A DNA stretch of 37,554 bases from Nocardia asiatica NBRC 100129 (GTDB taxonomy: Bacteria; Actinomycetota; Actinomycetes; Mycobacteriales; Mycobacteriaceae). A program made the translations under genes and the position numbers. Positions 8,329 to 16,597 of this stretch are shown piece after piece (positions within the stretch are counted from its first letter, which is position 1; each line of letters starts with the position of its first letter). The stretch covers positions 1 through 37,554 of the forward strand of contig NZ_BAFS01000259.1 in assembly GCF_000308415.1 (NCBI RefSeq), written 5' to 3'. The notes beneath the pieces were generated by a model that did no database searches, was not told the DNA's origin, and saw only the letters and a list, made by a program, of their open reading frames with translations.

Positions 8329-8871
8329 GTGACAGAGCACCGATCGCCCTTCGGCGGGGATCGCTCGCAGGACCTCGGAGTGTCTCCTTCGCTGGACCTC
8401 CGTTCCGCCGACTGGTCGAGTTCCGATGAGACCCTTGCCCGGTTGTTCCAACGTGTCGAAACGTATGCCATAGAGGCACGCGATTGGTACGCGCGGGACA
8501 AACAGATCAAGCGGCGGGCCAGCCTAGCCCTCACAGCGGCCGTGATCGGGCTCGGCTTGGTCGGAATCCTGGTGCCGCTGTTGACCACTGCCGGAGTCGA
8601 CGCCGTCAACCCGAGCTGGGGCTACGCGCTGCTGGCCTGCGCCGCCGCCTGCGCGGCCTTCGATCGATTCTTCGGCATCTCGACGGCGTGGACGCGTGAC
8701 CTCCGCAACGCGCAGTCGATCAACGCGATGCTGTGCGACTTCCAACTCGAATGGGCTTCGGTCTCGCGAGCTCCCGCCAATTCCAACGGGGAGATAGACC
8801 GGCGCATGGGACTGCTCCGAGAGTTCTCCCACCGGGTCAACGAGGTCATCGCGCGCGAGGCGGACTCCTGA
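8329..8871 (+). CDS. SLATT-domain two-TM membrane protein
   Basis: This 180-aa protein begins with ~35 hydrophilic residues, then a helix ending in the charged ARDWYARDKQIKRRA (50-64). Two membrane segments follow (~65-88 and ~97-117), then FDRFFGISTAWTRDLRNAQSI and a soluble C-terminal helical part (~125-180). This pattern matches the SLATT family (SMODS- and SLOG-associating 2TM domain), predicted pore-forming effectors of nucleotide-signalled conflict systems (published prediction, largely untested). No nucleotidyltransferase or SLOG gene is adjacent, so here it stands alone. The GTG at 8329 is preferred because of the -10-like box; ATG 8293 would add 12 residues. It converges with the ketosynthase gene downstream. 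Confidence 0.7.
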   Translation: MTEHRSPFGGDRSQDLGVSPSLDLRSADWSSSDETLARLFQRVETYAIEARDWYARDKQIKRRASLALTAAVIGLGLVGILVPLLTTAGVDAVNPSWGYALLACAAACAAFDRFFGISTAWTRDLRNAQSINAMLCDFQLEWASVSRAPANSNGEIDRRMGLLREFSHRVNEVIAREADS

Positions 8872-8891
8872 ACGACGCAGGTGGCGGATAA

Positions 8892-8936
8892 CGGCCCCGC
8901 GGTCGGCGACGGTCGCGCACCGTCGTGGCGGGGCCG
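8892..8936. terminator. Nested GC-rich hairpin between convergent genes
   Basis: The outer arms CGGCCCCG (8892-8899) and CGGGGCCG (8929-8936) enclose an inner stem CGACGGT (8907-8913) and ACCGTCG (8919-8925). The structure lies between the SLATT stop (8871) and the minus-strand ketosynthase stop (8966). No T-run is present, so its strength as a terminator is uncertain. Confidence 0.5.
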
Positions 8937-8965
8937 GGCGGTCATCCGTCTCGGCGATACCCGCG

Positions 8966-9886
8966 CTACACCGGTGCCTTCTGCCGCGCCGGTGATGCCG
9001 ATCGGGGTCGGTAGGCGAGGCAGGCGGCCGATGCCCCGTCCGCGGCCAGGAAGATCACCGTTCGCGCGGTGTCGAGCCGACCCGTATCCGATGCGTGCAG
9101 ATAGGCGTGGACGGGGGCCGCGGTGTAGGGGTCTCCGATCGAGGGGGCGAAACCGGCGATCGCGGCCGACGGGATGGCGAGAACGTCGGCCAAGCGGCTC
9201 CGGAACCCGACATCCCGTACCGGAGCCAGCAGCACCGCGCTGCCCTCGGCGAAATCACCGCTGTCGAGTCCTTCGGCGTCCAGGCAGGAGCGCACGGCCG
9301 CGGTGGCCAGAGCGACAGGGTCCTCCGCGCCCGCGCGAACGCACATGGCGTTGCGGCCGTCGGCGCCGGCGGCGCCCAAGTCCACCCAGGCAGTCGGGTC
9401 GACGGCCCCGGTGGTTTCGCGGGCGTGCAGCCGGCCGAATCCTCCTGCGCTGGGCGTAGTTCCGAGCAACAGTGCGGCGCCACTCGCGCTGTAGGGGAAA
9501 TCGGCGACGTCGCGCCGGGCGGATGGGTGAGTGTCGCCCGCGACCAGCAACGCGTACCGCACGGTACCGGTGGCCAGGAACGAGTCGGCGGTCACAAGGG
9601 CATGCAGCAGCCCGGTGGCCCCGTGCATCAGGTCGAAGGAGAAGGCGGGAGCACCCTGTGCGTCGTACGCCAGTCCGAGACCGATCCGTTTCTGGATGAG
9701 CGCCGACACCGCGGGCTCGGAGACGTTGTCGTCCCGGAAGACGCCGGCGTTGACCAGCACGCCGATCTGGTCGAGGCCGACGCCGGAGCGCTCCACGCAG
9801 GTCAGCGCCGCGCGGGCGGCCAGTTCGAAGTAGCTGCCGGTGTCCGGGTCGGAGTTCGTCGCGGCCGCGACGATCGTCGTCGCCAT
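8966..9886 (-). CDS. Ketosynthase III-like protein without catalytic Cys (partner subunit)
   Basis: This 306-aa thiolase-fold protein is related to 3-oxoacyl-ACP synthase III. Where FabH has the nucleophile (FDxxxxC), this protein reads FSFDLMHGATG with Ala90 in the Cys position, so it should be unable to form an acyl-enzyme. The C-terminal Asn motif (usually GN) also appears changed, to GDPYTAAP. Its ATG lies 2 bp after the stop of the catalytic paralogue, so both are translated together. Two-subunit KAS III enzymes with one dead subunit are known, for example PqsB with PqsC. A similar heterodimer is the likeliest role here (inference); the product is unknown. Confidence 0.75.
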   Translation of the reverse strand: MATTIVAAATNSDPDTGSYFELAARAALTCVERSGVGLDQIGVLVNAGVFRDDNVSEPAVSALIQKRIGLGLAYDAQGAPAFSFDLMHGATGLLHALVTADSFLATGTVRYALLVAGDTHPSARRDVADFPYSASGAALLLGTTPSAGGFGRLHARETTGAVDPTAWVDLGAAGADGRNAMCVRAGAEDPVALATAAVRSCLDAEGLDSGDFAEGSAVLLAPVRDVGFRSRLADVLAIPSAAIAGFAPSIGDPYTAAPVHAYLHASDTGRLDTARTVIFLAADGASAACLAYRPRSASPARQKAPV

Positions 9887-9888
9887 CC

Positions 9889-10938
9889 TCAGGCCGCCAA
9901 TCGCGAGATGGTCGCGGCCAGATATCCGGAAACGATCCCCGACGCCGCCGGAATCATCAGTATCTTCGACCCTTTCGGAATACTCCGCTGCGCCAGATGT
10001 TCGCGCAGCACCAGGAAGTGCGAGGTCGAGGCCGTATTGCCGAACTCGTGCAGCACGTTGAGCGCCTGCGGCATCGGCGTGCCGAAGTGGCGTTCGGTCA
10101 GGTCCGAGATGAATTCGATGGCCGGGGCGCTGAACTGGTGATGGATCCAGTAGTCGTATTTCTCACTCTCCCAGCGGCGTCCGGTCTCGGCGAGGAAGTC
10201 GGCCATGCGGTCGATGGCCTGCTGGTAACGGGCCTCGTTCTGCATCGCGCGGTTGTCGGTGTACATCGCGATACCGCCGGTGCGGTCACTGGGCATGCCG
10301 ATGCAGTGCTCGGCGCCCTCGGCCGCGGTCATGAGTTCGACGTAGTGGATCTCGTCGTGGTCGTCACCGCGGCCGTCGAGCACGACCGCGACTGCCGCGT
10401 CGCCGACCGTCAACGCCGCGAACTGCGGGTCGTAGGGTTCGCTGATCTCGCGGACCGCGGTCTCGGCGATCGGGGTGATCTGCTCTCCGCTGACCACCAG
10501 GCCGTTGCGCACCACACCGGCCTTGATCATGCGGTCGAGCACCAGCACCCCGGTCATCATCCCGGCGCAGGCGTTCGAGACGTCGAAGTGGCGAGCGGCC
10601 TTCGCGCCGATCGCCCGGCCCAGCATGAGCGCGAAAGACGGTGCGTAACAGAAGATACCCGGGCCGCGAGTGCGCGTGATGGAGGCCGAGATGACGATGT
10701 CCAGCTCGTCGGCCCGGTAGTCGGAATGCCGCAGGCAGTCCTCGATCGCGCGCGAAGCCAGCTCGAAGGACGATTCGTACCGGTCCGGATCCGAGTCGTA
10801 GACCCGCCGATTCCTGATTCCGGTGATGCGCTCCAGATCCAGCGACCTCGGCACGGCCAGGTCGGCGAGCAGATCCTCGGTGGAGCGGACGGTCGTGGGT
10901 GTGTACGAGCCGATCGACTCGAAACGCGTACGAAGCAT
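9889..10938 (-). CDS. 3-oxoacyl-ACP synthase III-family ketosynthase (catalytic)
   Basis: This 349-aa protein has the full FabH-type active site: Cys124 in FDVSNACAG, His266/267 in WIHHQFSAPA, and Asn301 in EFGNTASTS. The family condenses an acyl donor with malonyl-ACP or another nucleophile by decarboxylative Claisen chemistry. TGIRNRRVY (39-47) is the usual N-terminal motif. It is the upstream gene of a two-gene unit with the Cys-less partner and begins 82 bp after the SDR stop, so all three may be co-transcribed. AGGGGA precedes the ATG. No ACP, thioesterase or adenylation gene is next to it, so the product cannot be named. Confidence 0.85.
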   Translation of the reverse strand: MLRTRFESIGSYTPTTVRSTEDLLADLAVPRSLDLERITGIRNRRVYDSDPDRYESSFELASRAIEDCLRHSDYRADELDIVISASITRTRGPGIFCYAPSFALMLGRAIGAKAARHFDVSNACAGMMTGVLVLDRMIKAGVVRNGLVVSGEQITPIAETAVREISEPYDPQFAALTVGDAAVAVVLDGRGDDHDEIHYVELMTAAEGAEHCIGMPSDRTGGIAMYTDNRAMQNEARYQQAIDRMADFLAETGRRWESEKYDYWIHHQFSAPAIEFISDLTERHFGTPMPQALNVLHEFGNTASTSHFLVLREHLAQRSIPKGSKILMIPAASGIVSGYLAATISRLAA

Positions 10939-11020
10939 GGTCCCCTGCTTTCTGCTTCAGTCGGCGAAGGTCGTGTTGGGCTCGGCGACGACGCTGTCGC
11001 CGAGCGCGGGCCCGCTGCGC

Positions 11021-11857
11021 CTATCCGGTCAGACCGACCAGGGCCGCGCTGACCTCGCACAGCTGCTGTCCGAGCGCGTCGTCCTGCGCCGGACGCGACG
11101 GAGTCTTGACCCGGTTGTTCTGGAAATAGCAGCCACTGACCGTGGCGACGTCGGGGTCGGTGGCCAGGTAGGTGAGCGCCCGGCCACCCTCCGCCGCGGA
11201 GATCATGAACACTCGTTTGGCGAGCGCTGCGAAGGGCCGCCCGAACCACGGCATCGAATCCCAGATGCCGGTCGCCACCGCACCGGGATGGAAGGCATTG
11301 ACCGTCACTCCGGTCCCCTCGAGGCGCCGCGCCAGCGCCCGGGCGTAGAGGACGTTCGCCAATTTGGAGCGGCTGTAGGCCTTCTCGCCCGAATAGCCGT
11401 GCCGGAAGCCCAGATCCGTGAAATCCATGGTGGCCCCGAACTGCATGACCGAGGAGGTGAACACGATGCGTGACGGGGCGCTGTGCACCATCAGATCGAC
11501 GAGCAGCTCGGTGAGCAGGAATCCGCCGAGATGGTTGACCGCGAACGTCGCCTCGATGCCGTCCTCGGTCTCGGTTCGGGTCTTGTAGTAGCCACCGGCG
11601 TTGTTGGCCAGCACATCCAGGCGGTCATAGGCGGCCAGCACCTCCTTCGCCAGCTGTCGCACAGACGACTGCGAGGCGAGATCGCACTCCAGCGTGTCGA
11701 CGCTCGCCGCCCCCGCCGAACGGACTCGCTGCGCCGCGTCGGTGAGCTTCTGCGGATTTCGTCCGGTCAGGACGAGCCGATGCCCCTGCGCCGCCAGCTG
11801 CTGGGCCGATTCGAGACCGATACCCGAGGTCGCGCCCGTGATCAGGATTGTCTGCAC
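11021..11857 (-). CDS. Short-chain dehydrogenase/reductase
   Basis: This 278-aa classical SDR resembles the retinol-dehydrogenase-like oxidoreductases of actinobacteria. It shows TGATSGIG (7-14) for the dinucleotide, NNAGG, the catalytic Ser in VFTSSV, and the YSRSK form of YxxxK. The frame is open further upstream, but similarity starts at the GTG at 11857, which has AGGGTGG about 8 bases before it. It lies upstream of and in line with the ketosynthase pair, and might reduce a keto product of that pair (weak inference from position). Confidence 0.85.
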   Translation of the reverse strand: MQTILITGATSGIGLESAQQLAAQGHRLVLTGRNPQKLTDAAQRVRSAGAASVDTLECDLASQSSVRQLAKEVLAAYDRLDVLANNAGGYYKTRTETEDGIEATFAVNHLGGFLLTELLVDLMVHSAPSRIVFTSSVMQFGATMDFTDLGFRHGYSGEKAYSRSKLANVLYARALARRLEGTGVTVNAFHPGAVATGIWDSMPWFGRPFAALAKRVFMISAAEGGRALTYLATDPDVATVSGCYFQNNRVKTPSRPAQDDALGQQLCEVSAALVGLTG

Positions 11858-11951
11858 AGCCGACCACCCTGCCACAGAAGTTTCCTCGTAGATTGCTGAC
11901 ACGACCACAGGTGTGGAATTTTCGCCGCTCGCCGGGGCCGCGGGCCGTCGC

Positions 11952-13127
11952 TTAGCGGTGCGCGGCGCGATGGGCGCTGCTCTGGGACGCCACGATGCGA
12001 ACCAGATCGCCCAGCGCGATCTCCACGTCGGTGAGGTGCAGTCCCCAGCTCGGGTCCGGGACGGGGAACAGTTCGGGGCTGCCCGGTTCCGGGGTCGCCA
12101 GCAGTGCTGTCGCGTCATCGCCGCGCACGCACCGGAGCCGGTACTTTTCGGCGGGGACCAGCCACGGAGTGGGTGCGGCGACGGCGGATGGCCCGCGCAG
12201 GAGCGCGATTTCGACGCCGAGCGGGCTGGGCACCGGGCTGGTGCGCAGTACGGTCGCCGCGGTGCGCGGTGCGTTCTCGCTCAGCGATGCCGGGTTGGTG
12301 CAGGCGATCTCGTAGTCCGGGCCGTACGGTCGCGGCAGCGGCTCGGGGGTCATCGGGTTGCGGCCGAATCGGCTGTCCGGCGGCGGGGTCACGCCGAAGG
12401 TTTGCCAGGCGAGCACGCACCCCGTCTGCCGCTCACTGCGGCACAGCGGCAGATAGCGGAAGTCGCCGCCGACGTCACCGTGCTTCGGCACCACCACATT
12501 GCCGCCGAGCAGGATCGCCGACAGGATCCGGTCGCGCACCGCCTGCCGCGGTTCGATCTCCTCTCGGATCAGTTGGCGCAGCATGCGCGCACCCTGCGAA
12601 TGCCCGATCAGCACGACCGGCCTTCCGCTCGCCCGCTCCGCGAGGAACTGCCGCCATGCCCGCAGGACGTCCTCGTATGCGATCCGCGCCATCTCGGCGC
12701 GCTGCTCGGGGGAGTAGGCCCGCTCCGCCGCGAGCGCGCTGATGGTCCGCTGCCGGTACACCGGCGCGAACACCTGACAGACCTGCGAGAACCGAGCCGC
12801 CTGCTGCTCGGCGACCGCGCGCACCTCCGGCGTCACCGCGGTGTCGGAGTTGGGCGTGGGCTCCAATGACACCGTCGGGTAGACGTAGAAGCAATCCACC
12901 TCGGAATCCGCGGCGGGCGCGGCTTCCTCGCGCACATCGGGTTGCCCCGCTTGCCGCACTGTCGTAGCCGAACTGCCTCGGCACGGATCATCCGCTCGGT
13001 CCGGCCTGCACAGCCAGACGACACCGGCGTCGCTCGGGTCCGCCGCCGCGCTCACCGACGACCCCGCACACAGCCCGACTCCGCATACGAGGGCCGCCGC
13101 CGCTCGCCACCACCGACTGTCCCGCAT
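11952..13127 (-). CDS. Secreted DUF3089 alpha/beta-hydrolase (lipase/esterase-like)
   Basis: This 391-aa protein has an N-terminal Sec signal (charged start, hydrophobic core, cleavage near VSAAADP) and a DUF3089 hydrolase domain. The nucleophile elbow GHSQG lies mid-protein, preceded by CFYVYPT and VFAPVYRQ, both typical of the family. Several cysteines (WLCRP, DPCRG, LPLCR, CVLAW, IACTNP, RLRCVRG) suggest disulfides in an exported protein. ATG 13127 is chosen because GAGGTG lies six bases upstream; the GTG at 13136 overlaps that site. The substrate is probably an ester or lipid at the cell envelope. It follows the mycolyltransferase gene on the same strand, separated by a hairpin. Confidence 0.82.
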   Translation of the reverse strand: MRDSRWWRAAAALVCGVGLCAGSSVSAAADPSDAGVVWLCRPDRADDPCRGSSATTVRQAGQPDVREEAAPAADSEVDCFYVYPTVSLEPTPNSDTAVTPEVRAVAEQQAARFSQVCQVFAPVYRQRTISALAAERAYSPEQRAEMARIAYEDVLRAWRQFLAERASGRPVVLIGHSQGARMLRQLIREEIEPRQAVRDRILSAILLGGNVVVPKHGDVGGDFRYLPLCRSERQTGCVLAWQTFGVTPPPDSRFGRNPMTPEPLPRPYGPDYEIACTNPASLSENAPRTAATVLRTSPVPSPLGVEIALLRGPSAVAAPTPWLVPAEKYRLRCVRGDDATALLATPEPGSPELFPVPDPSWGLHLTDVEIALGDLVRIVASQSSAHRAAHR

Positions 13128-13158
13128 CGCGCACACCTCACTGGTTTCGCACCGGCCT

Positions 13159-13182
13159 GCGGTGCGGACCTCGCCGCACCGC
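13159..13182. terminator. 9-bp hairpin downstream of the mycolyltransferase gene
   Basis: GCGGTGCGG (13159-13167) and CCGCACCGC (13174-13182) form a perfect stem with a six-base loop, in the 101-bp gap between the mycolyltransferase stop and the DUF3089 start. There is no T-run. It may terminate the upstream gene or lie in the 5' leader of the hydrolase gene. Confidence 0.4.
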
Positions 13183-13228
13183 GAACGGCCGTCCGGGCAG
13201 CTTCGAGGCGTCAGCCTAGCGATGTAGG

Positions 13229-14230
13229 TCAGCGCGCGCCGAGCGTATCGAGAATCATCGGACGCGCGGTAGCGAGCGCTTGCTGCCAGTAGGGCCAGGT
13301 GTGCGTTCCGTCGACGATGTCGACGCGGGCGGTGATGCCCAGCGCCGCGACGCGGTCACGGAACATCTGCGCGGCAGCGGTCGTCATCGACTCGAGCCCC
13401 ATCGCGTTGATCGTGTTCCCGACTCCGTACGGCGCATCGAGCGGACCGGGCAGACCATTGCCGGTCGAGACGTAGATCGGCAGTCCGCGCAGCAGTTCCG
13501 CCTGAACGGTGGCGTCGTTGCGGGTCCAGGCAGGGTCCCCGGCCGGGCCCCACATGTCGTCGACGTTGAAGTTGCCCTCGTCGCGCATGGCGGCGCGCAT
13601 CGCTTCGTTCCAGAGCGGAAAGGTCGGGTGCAGGAATCCGGAGAAGGACCCGGCGAACTTGAACTGTTTGCGATGGTGGGCGGCCAGCGTCAGGGCGGCG
13701 TTGCCGCCCATGGAGGCCCCGACGACGGCGTTGTTGTTTCGCGAGACGCCGTACCGCTGCAGGTAGGCCGGCAGTTCCTGGGTGAGGAAGGTCTCCCACT
13801 TGTAGGTGGTCTTCTGACCGTTGGTGCTGCTCGGCCGGTACCAGTCGGTGTAGAAGCTCGAGTGGCCGCCCACCGGGAAGACCAATGTGACGTTGTCCGC
13901 GGCGAATTGACGCAGGATGTCGGTATCGGTGGTCCACTGATTGTGGTCGGCCGGCGCCCGCAGGCCGTCGAGTACGTAGAGGGCCGCGCTCCCGCCGCGT
14001 GCGGCCCACTGAACCTGCACCTTGATCGGCCCCATGCTCGACGGCACCGAAAGCTCCGTGTTGCCGCCCGCCGGTGCGCGCAATATGGGTGCGTGGATCG
14101 GCGCGGCGGTAGCCACGGCCGCACCGAGCGACGACATGAGCACAGCTGTCACCACGGCAGCGCCGGTCTTCCTGAGCCGATCAGGAACAATCCGCTGCTT
14201 TCCAGATCGCGCTGCCGTGCCCACCCGCAT
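13229..14230 (-). CDS. Antigen 85-type mycolyltransferase, secreted
   Basis: This 333-aa protein has a signal peptide ending near AVATAAP (~43). Antigen 85 landmarks follow in order: LYVLDGLRAPADHNQW (84-99), FPVGGHSSFYTDWY (118-131), YKWETFLTQELPAYL (143-157), the nucleophile GASMGG with Ser173, and His310 in GTHTWPYW. The family transfers mycolic acids onto trehalose and arabinogalactan at the cell wall, so the gene supports a mycolate-bearing host. ATG 14230 carries AGAGAG/AGCAGG upstream; the frame is open 36 codons further, but that stretch is not signal-like. It could act on other acyl substrates, as antigen 85 homologues in Nocardia and Corynebacterium are numerous. Confidence 0.9.
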   Translation of the reverse strand: MRVGTAARSGKQRIVPDRLRKTGAAVVTAVLMSSLGAAVATAAPIHAPILRAPAGGNTELSVPSSMGPIKVQVQWAARGGSAALYVLDGLRAPADHNQWTTDTDILRQFAADNVTLVFPVGGHSSFYTDWYRPSSTNGQKTTYKWETFLTQELPAYLQRYGVSRNNNAVVGASMGGNAALTLAAHHRKQFKFAGSFSGFLHPTFPLWNEAMRAAMRDEGNFNVDDMWGPAGDPAWTRNDATVQAELLRGLPIYVSTGNGLPGPLDAPYGVGNTINAMGLESMTTAAAQMFRDRVAALGITARVDIVDGTHTWPYWQQALATARPMILDTLGAR

Positions 14231-14668
14231 ACCTGCTCTCTTTCCGTTCGGTCGCCGACGTATTCGGATCAGGTTGTCGCTGCGGGCAACTCGCGTCCGT
14301 CGCGCTCGCGGCCCGTCGCGCCTGGATCGGAAGATCATCCTAGGTCGCGTCGCGGCGGCCCTGCGGCGTCGTCATGGTCAGGCATGGGAACCCGCCCGGA
14401 CCTTGTGCAAGATCACCGGCGTCGGACGCGCGTCGCCGATCCGCGTGCGGCGATGCGGATCACCCCGCTGCAGGCCGCTGGTGAGCCATCTCGTCAGATG
14501 GTAGCCCGAACCGCGGCGGCACAGTCGCCGTCCGGCGCCGCTCGGGCCTCCGGCGTGTCGTTGCGGCGTGCGTCTCCGACGAGCGGTGTGTGTCGCGATT
14601 CGAGGCGCACGACAAACCTGTGCGTCCAGGTGGCGGCCGTTCCCCCTCAGCGAGTCCGGTGCGCCTCG
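14231..14668. other. 438-bp intergenic region, no gene seen
   Basis: This region separates the mycolyltransferase start from the methyltransferase stop, both on the minus strand. The open frames crossing it on either strand have no recognisable protein features. It presumably holds the mycolyltransferase promoter, but I could not assign -35/-10 boxes with confidence. Confidence 0.4.
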
Positions 14669-15334
14669 CTAGTTCGCGACGTCGGCGCTGCGTTGGGCGG
14701 GGGCGTCGTAGACGAGGGTGTATCGCCAGAACAGCCGACGCCGGATTCGGGCGCCGGGCAGCTCCTGTGCGGCAGCGGCTCGGATCTCCGCCAGGGTCTC
14801 CTTCGGCTCGGCAGTGGGAGCGGCCATGTGCGGGGGTGGCGCGTCCGCGCGGGCCGGGTGCTTGACCAGTCCCAGCACCGGATTGGCGACCAAGGCGGGC
14901 AGGTCGGCGAGCAGGTCGACGGTTCCGGCCGAGCGGTAGCAGCCGACGATCACCAGTCGCCCGCCCGGCGCGAGGCAGTCGCGCAATTCGCGCAGTGTCG
15001 GCGCCAAGGGCAGGTGATGCAGGACGGCGACGAGAGTGATCGCGTCCCAGCGCCGCCGCGGGTCGCGCCCGGCGAAATCGGTGTGCACGACGGTCACCGC
15101 GGGGTCGTCGGCGAAACGCTCGGCCGCGACATGGACGGTCGCGGGGTCGGGTTCCAGCGCGGTCACGGTCGCGACGTGGTGACGCAGCCCGGCCACGAGG
15201 TTGCCTGTGCCGCAACCGACGTCGAGGACGTGCCGTGCTCCGGACGCCGCCACCCGGTCGACGACCCAAGGGGCGTAGTGATCGTTGTGGCTCCACGGAT
15301 GTCGCTGGTTGAACCGGTCGAGTCGAGACAGCAC
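14669..15334 (-). CDS. Class I SAM-dependent methyltransferase
   Basis: This protein of about 221 aa has SAM-binding motif I VLDVGCGTGN, followed by ALEPDP (acidic end of strand 2) and the motif IV region WDAITLVAVLHHLP. A signature near the start, RFNQRHPWSHNDHYAPWV, is shared by a group of actinobacterial methyltransferases. The GTG at 15334 is preferred since similarity begins there, although GAAGGG abuts it directly; the frame stays open to 15385. The C-terminal WRYTLVYDAP is also typical. The substrate is unknown and the neighbours do not define it. Confidence 0.78.
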   Translation of the reverse strand: MLSRLDRFNQRHPWSHNDHYAPWVVDRVAASGARHVLDVGCGTGNLVAGLRHHVATVTALEPDPATVHVAAERFADDPAVTVVHTDFAGRDPRRRWDAITLVAVLHHLPLAPTLRELRDCLAPGGRLVIVGCYRSAGTVDLLADLPALVANPVLGLVKHPARADAPPPHMAAPTAEPKETLAEIRAAAAQELPGARIRRRLFWRYTLVYDAPAQRSADVAN

Positions 15335-15595
15335 CCCTTCATTCTCACGGCACGGTCCGCGTCCTCGGAAACCCGCGGGTTCCACCGGGGTCCCAGCAGT
15401 TCATCGCAGTCGCTTCCATGCGGTGCGGGCCTGGTGCTCACAGAGAGCGGCCAGAGCGTAGCGGGATCTCGAACATCGCCGGCGCTCGAAGGCCGGAAAC
15501 ACAATCCGGGGAGCCGACGATAAGACGGACGATCCCCGATCTTCAGCGTGTACAAGGCCACCGGGGACTTGATCAATCACCGGCAACGCCCGGTG

Positions 15596-15620
15596 CGGCT
15601 GTGGCGGTTCGCCACAGCCG
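15596..15620. repeat. 11-bp perfect hairpin in a 364-bp divergent intergenic region
   Basis: CGGCTGTGGCG and its exact complement are separated by a three-base loop (GTT). It lies in the gap 15335-15698 between the divergent methyltransferase and excalibur-lipoprotein genes, ~80 bp before the latter. No T-run follows. It may be an operator or an mRNA leader structure. I see no gene in the rest of the gap. Confidence 0.5.
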
Positions 15621-15698
15621 GACGCGTCGACCCTTTCGGCGACGCGGGCGGCGCTCGACTGCACTCGGACACACCTCTGACTCGAAGACAGGCTCACC

Positions 15699-16136
15699 AT
15701 GACCTCATCACGGCGATATGCCGCTGTCCTCCTCTGCGCGGCGGCCGCGCTCACCGCTGCCGCGTGTGGCACCGACACCGCATCGACACCAGTCACCACA
15801 ACACCGAGCGCGGCATCGGTGGCACTCACCACTCACACGCCGCCGCCGACGACGACAACCGTGGCGCCGCCGACAACCATTGTGGCGCCGCCGCTTCCGT
15901 CCTCGCCGCAATCGACCATCGCACCTCCGCCGCCGCCGGCCGCGGTCGTGCCTGCTCCGCCCGCGGCGGCGGTACCTGCGCCTCCCGAGGCGGCAGTGCC
16001 CGAGCCGCCGCGCCCCAGCGTCCACTTCCCCAACTGTGCTGCCGCCAGGGCCGCGGGCGCCGCACCGCTGCGGCGGGGGGAGCCCGGCTACAGAGCAGAG
16101 TTGGACCGCGACAAGGACGGCATCGCCTGCGAATAG
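15699..16136 (+). CDS. Excalibur-domain lipoprotein with Pro-rich linker
   Basis: This 145-aa protein has a lipoprotein signal with lipobox LTAAAC (Cys23), a long Thr/Pro/Ala-rich linker (~30-105), and a C-terminal excalibur domain: FPNCAAARAAGAAPLRRGEPGY followed by the calcium-loop DRDKDGIACE. Excalibur domains bind calcium in extracellular proteins (family knowledge). The linker is the kind that crosses the cell wall. The start ATG lies after a weak AGGCTCACC. The role is unknown; it is possibly anchored in the membrane and displayed through the mycolate envelope. Confidence 0.85.
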   Translation: MTSSRRYAAVLLCAAAALTAAACGTDTASTPVTTTPSAASVALTTHTPPPTTTTVAPPTTIVAPPLPSSPQSTIAPPPPPAAVVPAPPAAAVPAPPEAAVPEPPRPSVHFPNCAAARAAGAAPLRRGEPGYRAELDRDKDGIACE

Positions 16137-16597
16137 TTCGCCGTTCGTCCTACCGGTGTTCCGCGACTGCCGCTCCGGCGGTTGGTCGTGCCTGGCGTGT
16201 CGGTTGTAACGCCCGACGCGGGGGTCGCGATCAGTTGGTGGGTGCCATTGTCTCCATCGGTACCCGACGTGGATACCGCGCTGCCGCCGAACCAAGCCAC
16301 ACAATCCCCCTGCCGGCGGCAGCGCCCGCATCTATCCGTGTCGCGTCACGTCCGGGCGACGAACGTCCGCTACTTCTTTCGCGCGAGCCGATCCCGGCGA
16401 GTTCGTCTGGCGCGCTCGGACGATGGGGTGCGGAGGCGGCAGCGCATGTGGTCGAAGCGGCCCACGTACAGGACTTCGCTGTAGCGATACTCTAGTCAAG
16501 TAGAATCGGCGGCAAGGCGCCGGGCAGCCCGGACGTTCGCCTATCGCAGTCGCACTCGGACCTGCCGGTTCCGCGTACACGAAAGGACGCAGCCGCG
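16137..16597. other. 461-bp intergenic region, probable promoter near its 3' end
   Basis: No coding frame here has recognisable features. An AT-richer patch at about 16485-16507 contains TAGAAT, a plausible -10 for the gene starting at 16598, but no clear -35 is visible. AAAGGA precedes that gene's ATG by about 11 bases. Confidence 0.35.

Noticed and set aside
15548..16495. 315-codon plus-strand frame overlapping the excalibur lipoprotein
   Set aside because: The overlapping frame at 15699 has a lipobox and an excalibur domain; the longer one is compositionally biased noise.
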